From the NCBI GenBank assembly GCA_002409725.1, contig DHOI01000061.1, positions 4,827 to 13,094 of the forward strand: a stretch of 8,268 bases of DNA, in the 5' to 3' direction. Source of the DNA: Christensenella sp. UBA5394. Lineage in GTDB: Bacteria > Bacillota > Clostridia > Christensenellales > CAG-138. Positions 1 through 5,702 of the stretch are shown here, piece after piece. Within the stretch, counting starts at the first letter, position 1, and each line of letters opens with the position of its first letter. Below the pieces are notes generated by a model. It did no database searches, was not told the DNA's origin, and saw nothing but the letters and a program-made list of their open reading frames with translations. A program made the translations under genes and the position numbers.

Positions 1-9
1 AAAAACGTT

Positions 10-759
10 TCATTGGGGTTGAACGTCCAGGCGAATGGCCGTTTCCAGGGCAACCTCCATCATCTGCTGAAACGAGGTTTGCCGCTCTTGGGCGCTGAGA
101 GAGGTGCCGTTCAAAATGTGATCGGAAACGGTACATAGGGCCAACGCGCGTCCGCCGTAGCGGGAGGCATTGAGATAGAGCGCCGCCGCTTCCATTTCGA
201 TAGCCAAAATGCCCATGCGCTGCCAGGCGGTGTTCGCCTGCAAGGCCTGGGGGATATCTTCCTCATCCGTGTAAAAATATTGGCTGGACAACACATTTCC
301 CACATGGGCATTTGCGCCCAGATCACGGGCCGCCGACACACAGGTTTCCAGCAGTGTAAAATCTGCAAGCGGCGCCAAATTACCAGGCGTGTGGAACTGG
401 TTTCCCCAGTTGGCGTCTGTGCTGGCACCCTGGGCAATGACCAAGTCACGGAGCTGAATTTGGCCCTGAAGCGCACCGGCCGAACCAATACGAATAATGT
501 TTTTTACGCCGAAACAGCAAAAAAGTTCATGGGAGTAGATGCCCATAGAGGGCATTCCCATGCCGGATGCCATGACAGACAGGCGGACGCCGCGATAGGT
601 GCCGGTATAGCCCTGAATGCCGCGTACGTTGTTGACGAGAACCGCGTCTTCAAGATACGTTTGCGCAATATATTGGGCCCGCAGAGGATCGCCCGGCATT
701 AAAACGGTCTGGGCAAAGTCAGCGGGGGTTGCATGGATATGGGGGGTTGGATACTGCAT
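10..759 (-). CDS. deoD: Purine nucleoside phosphorylase, DeoD type
   Basis: Cytoplasmic enzyme of the hexameric DeoD family, which splits purine ribo- and deoxyribonucleosides with phosphate into free base and (deoxy)ribose-1-phosphate. The 249 residues align along their length with E. coli DeoD (about 239 aa). Visible landmarks are His7 near the N-terminus, MPGDPLRAQYIA (residues 21-32, phosphate-loop Gly23 and Arg27), NNVRG with Arg46, IIRIGSAGA with Arg90 and Ser93, the ribose/base site IEMEAA (187-192), and TVSDH with the catalytic Asp213, followed by ERQTSF with Arg226. All expected active-site residues are present. AGGAGG sits 5 nt before the ATG and overlaps the stop region of the upstream deaminase gene, so translation is probably coupled. 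It is the last gene of a three-gene minus-strand operon and would remove the inosine or adenosine made upstream. I see no clear terminator in the 9 bases that follow it. Confidence 0.96.
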   Translation of the reverse strand: MQYPTPHIHATPADFAQTVLMPGDPLRAQYIAQTYLEDAVLVNNVRGIQGYTGTYRGVRLSVMASGMGMPSMGIYSHELFCCFGVKNIIRIGSAGALQGQIQLRDLVIAQGASTDANWGNQFHTPGNLAPLADFTLLETCVSAARDLGANAHVGNVLSSQYFYTDEEDIPQALQANTAWQRMGILAIEMEAAALYLNASRYGGRALALCTVSDHILNGTSLSAQERQTSFQQMMEVALETAIRLDVQPQ

Positions 760-768
760 AGGGGCCTC

Positions 769-2058
769 CTATTCCTTCAAAAAGCGGGTTATGATTTTTT
801 GAACTTCAAAACGAAGTTGATCCACATCAATTGTTTGGTAAGTGCCGTTTTCATATAAAATTTTCCCCGCAACCATGGTGAGCGACACATGGGTGCTATG
901 GGCTGCGTAGAGCAAATTGGAAAGAGGATCGATGTCCGGAAGCCAGCATACTTCGGATGTATCAATCACAATGAGATCGGCCTGTGAACCGGCAGCGATC
1001 ATCCCGCAGTCCGAAAAGCCCATCGCCGCCAAAGGGGCGCGGAACACCATCTCAAAGCATTTTGATAGCGGCAGTACTGACGGGTCGCCCTGTGTACCCT
1101 TTTGAAGCAGTGCGGCAAAGCGCAGCTCTTCCAAAATATCTTGATTGTTATTGCTGGCAGAGCTGTCTGTTCCAATGGCTATGCGCACACCGTGGGCCAG
1201 CATGTCGGCCATCGGGGCAATCCCGCTGCCCAGCTTCAAATTGCTGCGCGGGCAATGCACAACGCATGCATCCCGCGCGGCGGCAAGCAAACTATCTTCC
1301 TCCGTGAAATGGGTGCAATGTGCCAGCAGGGTATTGTTGTGGACGAGGCCAAGCTTATCTAGCACTTGCAGCGGGGTGTTGCCGCCATAACGGGCAAGGC
1401 TGTTTAGAAGTTCCTGGCGGGTTTCGGAGACATGGACATGAACCGGCATGGGTGACTGCTCGCAAAGCTTTGCGATTTGTCGAAGCGTTTGGGCGCTACA
1501 GGTATAGATCGAATGGGGGGCAATGCCGATTTGGATCAGGGGATTACTCTGATACTTCTGCGCCAATGCCTGTACTTGCGTGAAGAGATCGGGCGATTCC
1601 GACAAAAGCTGGTCGGTTATGGTGGGGGTGATAAGCGCACGCATACCGCTTTGCTCCGCAGCCTCCGCCACCGCATCAGAATGAATGTACATATCATTGA
1701 GGCAGGTAGCGCCGCAGCGGATGGACTCAGCCATGTTGAGCAGGGCGCCCCAGTAGCAGCTGTCATGGGTGTGCTTTGCCTCAAAGGGCCAAACAGACTG
1801 CTCCAGCCACGGCTGAAGACGGCGATCTTCACCGGCGCCGCGCAGCAGACACAGAGGCGAATGGGTATGGGCATTGACGAATCCGGGCAAAAGCAATCCG
1901 CCCCGGCAGTCGATGATGCGGTCAGCCACAAACCGGGCAGGCGGTTGGCCCACAAACAGAATACGGTCGTCCTGCACGCCGACAGCGCAGTCCTGCAACA
2001 GCGTGAACGCGTCACCTGCTTTGCGCAGTATGCGCGCGTGGGAAAATAAAATGTTCAT
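769..2058 (-). CDS. mtaD: MtaD-type 5'-methylthioadenosine/S-adenosylhomocysteine deaminase (amidohydrolase superfamily)
   Basis: Zinc-type amidohydrolase of 429 aa, a usual length for the MTA/SAH deaminase family, which replaces the 6-amino group of adenosyl compounds with oxygen. The metal ligands can be followed: His64-x-His66 in PGFVNAHTHSP, His209 and Glu212 in HVHVSETRQE, His247 in LLAHCTH, and Asp298 in IGTDSSASNN. The family motifs APHSIYTCS (180-188) and HCPRSNLKLGSG (268-279) are intact, so an active enzyme is expected. Substrate cannot be fixed from sequence: relatives accept SAH, methylthioadenosine, adenosine and 5'-deoxyadenosine, and the methanogen DadD belongs here too. It lies 12 nt after the adenosylhomocysteinase-like gene and 9 nt before deoD. 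A modest AAAGG sits about 8 nt before the ATG. Being sandwiched between those two genes suggests it feeds an inosyl product into both. Guanine or cytosine deaminase-like roles are less likely given the SAH-deaminase motifs. Confidence 0.9.
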   Translation of the reverse strand: MNILFSHARILRKAGDAFTLLQDCAVGVQDDRILFVGQPPARFVADRIIDCRGGLLLPGFVNAHTHSPLCLLRGAGEDRRLQPWLEQSVWPFEAKHTHDSCYWGALLNMAESIRCGATCLNDMYIHSDAVAEAAEQSGMRALITPTITDQLLSESPDLFTQVQALAQKYQSNPLIQIGIAPHSIYTCSAQTLRQIAKLCEQSPMPVHVHVSETRQELLNSLARYGGNTPLQVLDKLGLVHNNTLLAHCTHFTEEDSLLAAARDACVVHCPRSNLKLGSGIAPMADMLAHGVRIAIGTDSSASNNNQDILEELRFAALLQKGTQGDPSVLPLSKCFEMVFRAPLAAMGFSDCGMIAAGSQADLIVIDTSEVCWLPDIDPLSNLLYAAHSTHVSLTMVAGKILYENGTYQTIDVDQLRFEVQKIITRFLKE

Positions 2059-2070
2059 GAGGGGTGCCTT

Positions 2071-3246
2071 TTAGTAATGTAGCATACTTTGGCTGACAAA
2101 GCAGTCAATATCCCTGGGAACAGGCTGAACGCCGTTATGGAGTTTGCTGCGGTCGGTGGCAATGCGCGCACCACAGCAGGCTTGCAGTCCCAGCCCCAGA
2201 TCCATAATGGAGATGGGGTTGCCGTCGCCGGCGGCTAAATTGAGCGGGTTTGCTTGCGACAGCAGGAAAATATGCTTATCCTGATAACGGAGCAGCTGCC
2301 TGCCGTTGCCAACGTCTTCCACACACTCGGCAGCCTGGATGAGATCCTCTGCGTCAATTTCAAATCCGAAATGTCCGGCATTGCAGACAATAGCGCCCGA
2401 GCGCAGGCAGGGGATATGTTCTTTGGTGATAATATGGAAGCGCCCGGTGGCGGTAATGATGATATCGGCCTCGCGGAGCAATTGCTCCAGATCATCGCTG
2501 ACATGATGACCATCCACCTTTGCCTTGAGCAGATATACAGGGTCGACGTCATAAACACTGGTGTGGGCGCCCATAGCACGGAACTTGTTCGCAATTCCAC
2601 TGCCGACCCAGCCGTAGCCGATTACCAGGGTGCGCTTGCCGCCCAGCAACAGGCTGGTAGAACGCATAAAGGCGTCTAAAACGGATTGACCCACGCCGAC
2701 TGCATTTTCAAGCAGTTTTTTTAATGGAGAATCATCGATCACGATGACAGGAAAGGGGATATCCGCGCCGGAAGCATCAATCAGCAGGCGACCGGTGCGG
2801 GTCTCTTCGTTGGCGCCCAACGGAGTCCAGGAACGGTCCTTTTTGCAATAGGAAAGAATCAGGCTTGCGCCGTTGTCCAGCAGCAGATCCGGCTTTTGCT
2901 CCATGACCATTTCAAGGTACTGCTGATGCTTCTCCATGGTGTCGGCCTCTCGTGCCAGCACGGTGATTTTGGGATTGGAAGCGAGGAACGCTGCCGTATC
3001 CGGCTTTGTGGTACCGAGGCACCCTACAAGATAAACATGCTTCGCGCCGCCGGACAAAATGGCGTCAATCCAGTAGGCTGTTTTCGGCTCAACGTGCAAA
3101 CAGATGGCGATGGTAAGCCCACGGAAGGGCTGCTCTTTAGAAAACGTTTCCTTTAATTGGGTGATCAGGGGCATTTGTTCCATAAACCAACGCATGCGAT
3201 TTGAACCGGCTTCCGCCAATGCGGGATTGTCAATAATCGAATTCAT
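2071..3246 (-). CDS. Divergent adenosylhomocysteinase-family protein; possible S-inosylhomocysteine hydrolase
   Basis: Family enzymes use bound NAD to cleave S-adenosylhomocysteine reversibly into homocysteine and adenosine. This 391-aa protein resembles the short Thermotoga/archaeal form: HVEPKTAY (51-58), EET..TG (147-152), the Rossmann loop GYGWVGSG (210-217), VYDVDP (231-236), NAGHF with His292, and NLAAGDG (336-342). By my alignment with human and Thermotoga sequences it keeps the His55 (His51), Glu156 (Glu148), Lys186 (Lys176) and Asn191 (Asn181) equivalents. It has Asn125 for Asp131, Glu180 for Asp190, Asp171 for Asn181, and Asn343 for the base-contacting His353. The C-terminal tail with the cofactor-binding Lys/Tyr is missing. 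It is the first gene of the minus-strand operon, with AAAGGA 9 nt before the ATG. Activity on the deaminated substrate SIH would fit the adjacent deaminase, as with the methanogen SIH hydrolase. An altered or non-catalytic role is also possible. Confidence 0.85.
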   Translation of the reverse strand: MNSIIDNPALAEAGSNRMRWFMEQMPLITQLKETFSKEQPFRGLTIAICLHVEPKTAYWIDAILSGGAKHVYLVGCLGTTKPDTAAFLASNPKITVLAREADTMEKHQQYLEMVMEQKPDLLLDNGASLILSYCKKDRSWTPLGANEETRTGRLLIDASGADIPFPVIVIDDSPLKKLLENAVGVGQSVLDAFMRSTSLLLGGKRTLVIGYGWVGSGIANKFRAMGAHTSVYDVDPVYLLKAKVDGHHVSDDLEQLLREADIIITATGRFHIITKEHIPCLRSGAIVCNAGHFGFEIDAEDLIQAAECVEDVGNGRQLLRYQDKHIFLLSQANPLNLAAGDGNPISIMDLGLGLQACCGARIATDRSKLHNGVQPVPRDIDCFVSQSMLHY

Positions 3247-3285
3247 AATTCAGGTTCCTTTCAGCAAATAATGTAGACAAATGAT

Positions 3286-3320
3286 GTCGACTTCTAAAAT
3301 TATAGAAGACCTGCTATAAT
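3286..3320. promoter_or_regulatory. Back-to-back divergent promoters between the catabolic operon and the regulator gene
   Basis: Plus strand: a perfect TATAAT at 3315-3320 preceded by TGC at 3312-3314 forms an extended -10. The -35 is poor (TTCTAA at 3292-3297, 17-bp spacer). The predicted start is near 3327, giving about a 52-nt leader to the ATG at 3379. Minus strand: a perfect TATAAT occupies 3304 down to 3299, with a poor -35 at 3327-3322 (TCGGAT) and a predicted start near 3292. The weak -35 on the minus side fits dependence on an activator. Confidence 0.7.
3291..3308. repeat. Inverted repeat CTTCTA-N6-TAGAAG inside the divergent promoter
   Basis: Perfect 6-bp arms (3291-3296 and 3303-3308) are separated by 6 bp. 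The repeat covers the minus-strand -10 hexamer and the -35 region of the regulator promoter. It could be a second operator or a short hairpin in DNA or RNA. I see no second copy in front of the 4235 gene, so a link to the GGACATATGTCC regulon is not supported. Confidence 0.4.
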
Positions 3321-3327
3321 AATCCGA

Positions 3328-3339
3328 GGACATATGTCC
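3328..3339. promoter_or_regulatory. Putative Crp/Fnr-type operator, copy 1 (GGACATATGTCC)
   Basis: Perfect 12-bp palindrome, identical to the copy at 4169-4180. Its centre (3333.5) is at -41.5 from the predicted minus-strand start at 3292, the class II activator position. It also covers +2 to +13 of the regulator's own predicted transcript, a position expected to block transcription. One bound site could therefore activate the catabolic operon and repress the regulator. Confidence 0.7.
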
Positions 3340-3366
3340 AGTAATCGCAAGGAAACAAGCCGGCGC

Positions 3367-3372
3367 AGGAGG
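3367..3372 (+). promoter_or_regulatory. Ribosome binding site that sets the regulator start at 3379
   Basis: AGGAGG with a 6-nt spacer precedes the ATG at 3379. The upstream in-frame ATG at 3334 has only GAGGA 3 nt away, lies inside the operator, and would sit about 7 nt from the predicted transcript 5' end. Internal initiation at 3379 is therefore preferred. Confidence 0.75.
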
Positions 3373-3378
3373 AGAGCC

Positions 3379-4047
3379 ATGCAGAGTGAACACAATTTAG
3401 CGCGCTTGCGTCAGTATGCGGAGCGGTTGGGATTTACGGATATGCTCACGCCTGAGGTGGAGGCCGGAGCAAGAATCGTGACCTATCAAGCTGGGCAAAT
3501 GATCATGGAGACCGGAGATGCCATTCACCATATTTTAATTTTGGTAGAGGGGTCGCTGCGGGTGTACTCCATTTCAGAACGCGGAAAACTTGGCATTGTT
3601 GCGTTGGCCAAGCCGCCGCAGCTGCTGGGAGATATCGAATATATGCAGGAAGTTAATGCACTGCACAGTGTCCGGGCGGAAACCAAGGCTACACTCATTA
3701 GTTTCCCCATTGCAGATGTGCAAAACTACCTGTCCGGAAGTATTACCTTTTATCGAATGATTTGTAATAACTTAATTGATAAGCTGTATAAAACATCCGG
3801 CGATTACTCCCGAACCCTGCTATATCCGGCTAAAAACCTGTTTGCGCGGTATTTGCTCGACAGGATGGACTCAGAATGCCTGGTCCGATTCAGCGCCAGC
3901 GAAGCATCGCAAAATCTAGGAATCACGCCCCGGCACATGAGCCGCCTGATTACGGCGTTGGAGCAGGATCAGATCCTGCGGCGGGAAAGAACCAAGGTTC
4001 TACGGATTTTAGCGCCAGATGCCTTGGAAGAACTGACGTACTTATAA
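3379..4047 (+). CDS. Crp/Fnr-superfamily transcriptional regulator, YeiL-like
   Basis: DNA-binding regulator of about 222 aa. Residues 30-118 form the cyclic-nucleotide-binding-type beta barrel (EGSLRVYSISERGKLGIV, then LLGDIEYM and VRAETKATLISFP). A long dimer helix follows, and the C-terminal winged helix-turn-helix spans about 171-200 (ASEASQNLGITPRHMSRLI). It lacks the Arg-Ser cAMP-phosphate pair of CRP and the N-terminal cysteine cluster of FNR, with only Cys129 and Cys167 present. It is therefore unlikely to sense cAMP or carry an Fe-S cluster, and its effector is unknown. The recognition helix has Arg-His where FNR has Val-Glu-x-x-Ser-Arg. E. coli YeiL shows a similar Arg-His, and the overall architecture is closest to YeiL. 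A possible extended start at 3334 would add 15 Arg-rich residues. It stands alone between divergent operons, ends at its own terminator, and probably controls both operons and itself through GGACATATGTCC. Confidence 0.9.
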   Translation: MQSEHNLARLRQYAERLGFTDMLTPEVEAGARIVTYQAGQMIMETGDAIHHILILVEGSLRVYSISERGKLGIVALAKPPQLLGDIEYMQEVNALHSVRAETKATLISFPIADVQNYLSGSITFYRMICNNLIDKLYKTSGDYSRTLLYPAKNLFARYLLDRMDSECLVRFSASEASQNLGITPRHMSRLITALEQDQILRRERTKVLRILAPDALEELTYL

Positions 4048-4077
4048 CATCATCATCTGGCTTAAGGCCATACAGAA

Positions 4078-4128
4078 AACTTGCATAGCGGGTATAGTTT
4101 GTCGATGCCGCTATGCAAGTTAATTTTT
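4078..4128 (+). terminator. Intrinsic terminator of the regulator gene
   Basis: A perfect 14-bp stem (4078-4091 with 4108-4121), a 16-nt loop, and then AA and five T residues (4124-4128). It begins 30 nt after the regulator stop codon and ends 40 bp before the second operator. This separates the regulator transcript from the importer operon and supports an independent promoter for the latter. Confidence 0.85.
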
Positions 4129-4168
4129 CGTAAATTGTTCATCAAATATGCAGTTTTCTAACAACATC

Positions 4169-4180
4169 GGACATATGTCC
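4169..4180. promoter_or_regulatory. Putative Crp/Fnr-type operator, copy 2 (GGACATATGTCC)
   Basis: Exact second copy of the 12-bp palindrome. Its centre (4174.5) is 29.5 bp before the -10 hexamer at 4204, the same distance as at copy 1 on its minus-strand side. This puts it at -41.5 from the predicted start at 4216. The flanking bases of the two copies differ, so the repeat is the palindrome itself and not a longer duplication. Confidence 0.72.
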
Positions 4181-4216
4181 TGTTCATGCAAAAAATGTGA
4201 GGTTACAATGAAGCAA
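4181..4216 (+). promoter_or_regulatory. Activator-dependent promoter of the MBL-HD/importer operon
   Basis: The -10 is TACAAT at 4204-4209 (5 of 6 consensus). The -35 position, TGTTCA at 4181-4186 with a 17-bp spacer, matches only 3 of 6 and abuts the palindrome at 4169-4180. The predicted start is near 4216. A good -10 with a poor -35 next to an upstream dyad is typical of class II Crp/Fnr activation. Confidence 0.65.
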
Positions 4217-4220
4217 AAGA

Positions 4221-4227
4221 AAGGAGG
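4221..4227 (+). promoter_or_regulatory. Ribosome binding site that sets a GTG start at 4235
   Basis: AAGGAGG lies 7 nt before the in-frame GTG at 4235. The in-frame ATGs at 4148, 4175 and 4208 lack a comparable site and lie upstream of the predicted transcript start. The ATG at 4233 is out of frame. Confidence 0.75.
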
Positions 4228-4234
4228 CGTGAAT

Positions 4235-5686
4235 GTGTTTATAACCATGCTGGGCGTTGGCAATGGATTTTCCCGCGGCGTGCATAACAACAATGCCCTG
4301 GTGGAGTGCAATGGGGAAAAAACCATGATCGACTGCGGCATTACAGCGTGGGAAAGCTTAGAGCAATTGGGACAGAAGCGAGAGAATGTACACTCGATTT
4401 TTGTGACCCACCTGCATTTTGACCACGCCGGAGGCCTGGAGGAAGCGGCACTCTACAGCCGTTATATATCCCATCAAAGGATACGCCTGATTGTACCGGC
4501 ACCGATGAAACAAGATCTTTGGGACCATTGCCTTTGTGGCAGTCTTTTGAATCCGGAAGGCGGCTGTCATGCACTGGAGGACTATTTTGATGTGGAAGCG
4601 CCGGAGGAGGGGGAACCCTTTGCACTATGCGGAGGTGTTTCTGCTGTCTGGTTTCCGACTAAGCATGTTCCAGGCAAATTCAGCTGCGGCGTGCTGGCAG
4701 AGAACCACTTCGCCTTTACCTCCGACATGCAATGTGATCCGCCATTAATGCAGCGCTTGCTGCAGGCAAGGGTACGAGTGATCCTGCATGACTGCCAAAT
4801 GGAGAGCCAGGCGCCGACACACGCGTCTTATCAAGAGATTCTGGCCTATCCCCAGTTGGTGAAAGACAAGCTGTTGCTGATGCACCACGGGCTACTAGTA
4901 CCACCGAAGGACACACAGCTGCGTTTTGCGATACAGCATCAACGGATGGATTTGGATAGCGATGAAACCGAACGTGGGGCATACGCCGAGACGGAATTGG
5001 TGCAAAAGACCATTTCTTATATGAAGCAAAGGCAGCGGGCGGAGAAGACCGGGCATGACTGGTATCACACGAAACGCGTCTATGATACGGCGATGCGATT
5101 GGCTCAGGTTTCGCCTGAGCAGCCAAACCTGCAGACAGTAGCCCTAGCAGCCCTGCTGCATGACATCGATGACTGGAAATTCAACGATGGCAACGAAGAG
5201 GCTGGTCCCCAGGCGGCAGCATCTTGGCTCAGGAGCTGCGGTGCTTCCCAAAACCTGATTGAGGATGTCACGAACATCATTCGAGACCTTTCCTTTAAAG
5301 GAATGGGGGAAATCAAACCCATGTCCAGTATTGAAGGAAAAATTGTGCAGGATGCGGATCGGCTGGATGCAATCGGCGCCATTGGTATTGCGCGGACGTT
5401 TGCCACGGGTGCAGCATTTGGAAACTACCTGTTGGACCCGGAATTACCGCCGAGAAGAGCGTTGCGCCGCGATGAATATGCCGACCGCAATGTTCCATCC
5501 ACAACACTGAACCACTTTTACGAAAAGCTGCTCAACCTTGTATCTCTGATGAATACCAAAGAAGCCCAAGCAGAGGCCGTGGGCAGACAGCAGTATATGA
5601 TTTCCTACCTGCAGAAGCTGTTTGCCGAATGTAGCATGACCGATGGGATTCATCAGCAGCTGCTCGAGGACTATTGCAAGAATTAA
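4235..5686 (+). CDS. Fusion protein: RNase Z-like metallo-beta-lactamase domain plus YpgQ/YedJ-like HD hydrolase domain
   Basis: A two-domain cytoplasmic protein of 483 aa from the GTG start, with no signal peptide. Residues 1 to about 235 are a metallo-beta-lactamase fold starting FITMLGVGNGF, with the metal site His59-x-His61-x-Asp63-His64, His144, Asp164 and the LMHHG motif (216-219). HDCQ...THAS (185-198) recalls the RNase Z/phosphodiesterase branch. Residues from about 255 resemble the HD hydrolases E. coli YedJ and B. subtilis YpgQ, the latter reported as a nucleoside triphosphate pyrophosphohydrolase. Ligands are His278, His309-Asp310 and Asp375 in KIVQDADRLDAIGAIG, so both metal centres look complete. 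These two domains are normally separate proteins. Neighbours suggest a phosphoester or nucleotide substrate whose products join nucleoside catabolism, but the substrate is unknown. It is the first gene of the importer operon, and its stop overlaps the ribosome binding site of the next gene. Confidence 0.85.
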   Translation: MFITMLGVGNGFSRGVHNNNALVECNGEKTMIDCGITAWESLEQLGQKRENVHSIFVTHLHFDHAGGLEEAALYSRYISHQRIRLIVPAPMKQDLWDHCLCGSLLNPEGGCHALEDYFDVEAPEEGEPFALCGGVSAVWFPTKHVPGKFSCGVLAENHFAFTSDMQCDPPLMQRLLQARVRVILHDCQMESQAPTHASYQEILAYPQLVKDKLLLMHHGLLVPPKDTQLRFAIQHQRMDLDSDETERGAYAETELVQKTISYMKQRQRAEKTGHDWYHTKRVYDTAMRLAQVSPEQPNLQTVALAALLHDIDDWKFNDGNEEAGPQAAASWLRSCGASQNLIEDVTNIIRDLSFKGMGEIKPMSSIEGKIVQDADRLDAIGAIGIARTFATGAAFGNYLLDPELPPRRALRRDEYADRNVPSTTLNHFYEKLLNLVSLMNTKEAQAEAVGRQQYMISYLQKLFAECSMTDGIHQQLLEDYCKN

Positions 5687-5702
5687 GGAGGAAATAAATA
5701 AA

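Noticed and set aside
280..2049. Many plus-strand open frames opposite the deaminase and phosphorylase genes
   Set aside because: They are antisense to clear enzyme genes, lack family motifs and ribosome binding sites, and overlap one another in several frames.
3286..3291. GTCGAC palindrome near the minus-strand start
   Set aside because: A 6-bp palindrome is expected by chance and has no second copy in a matching place in front of the importer operon.
3247..3300. Possible SAH or purine riboswitch in the leader of the AhcY-like gene
   Set aside because: The predicted leader is only about 45 nt and shows no conserved aptamer core that I can recognise.
3334..3378. Arg-rich 15-residue extension of the regulator from the ATG at 3334
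   Set aside because: The start codon lies inside the operator about 7 nt from the predicted transcript end with a poorly spaced GAGGA. The ATG at 3379 has a well-placed AGGAGG.
4148..4234. Longer N-terminus of the fusion gene with a Cys-rich stretch (CSCKKC)
   Set aside because: It overlaps the palindrome and -10 and lies upstream of the predicted transcript start. It also has no ribosome binding site, whereas AAGGAGG with GTG at 4235 gives a typical metallo-beta-lactamase start.
5643..5702. Upstream in-frame start of the lipoprotein gene
   Set aside because: It would overlap the fusion gene by 44 nt and place 20 residues before the signal peptide. The ATG at 5703 gives a proper lipoprotein signal.
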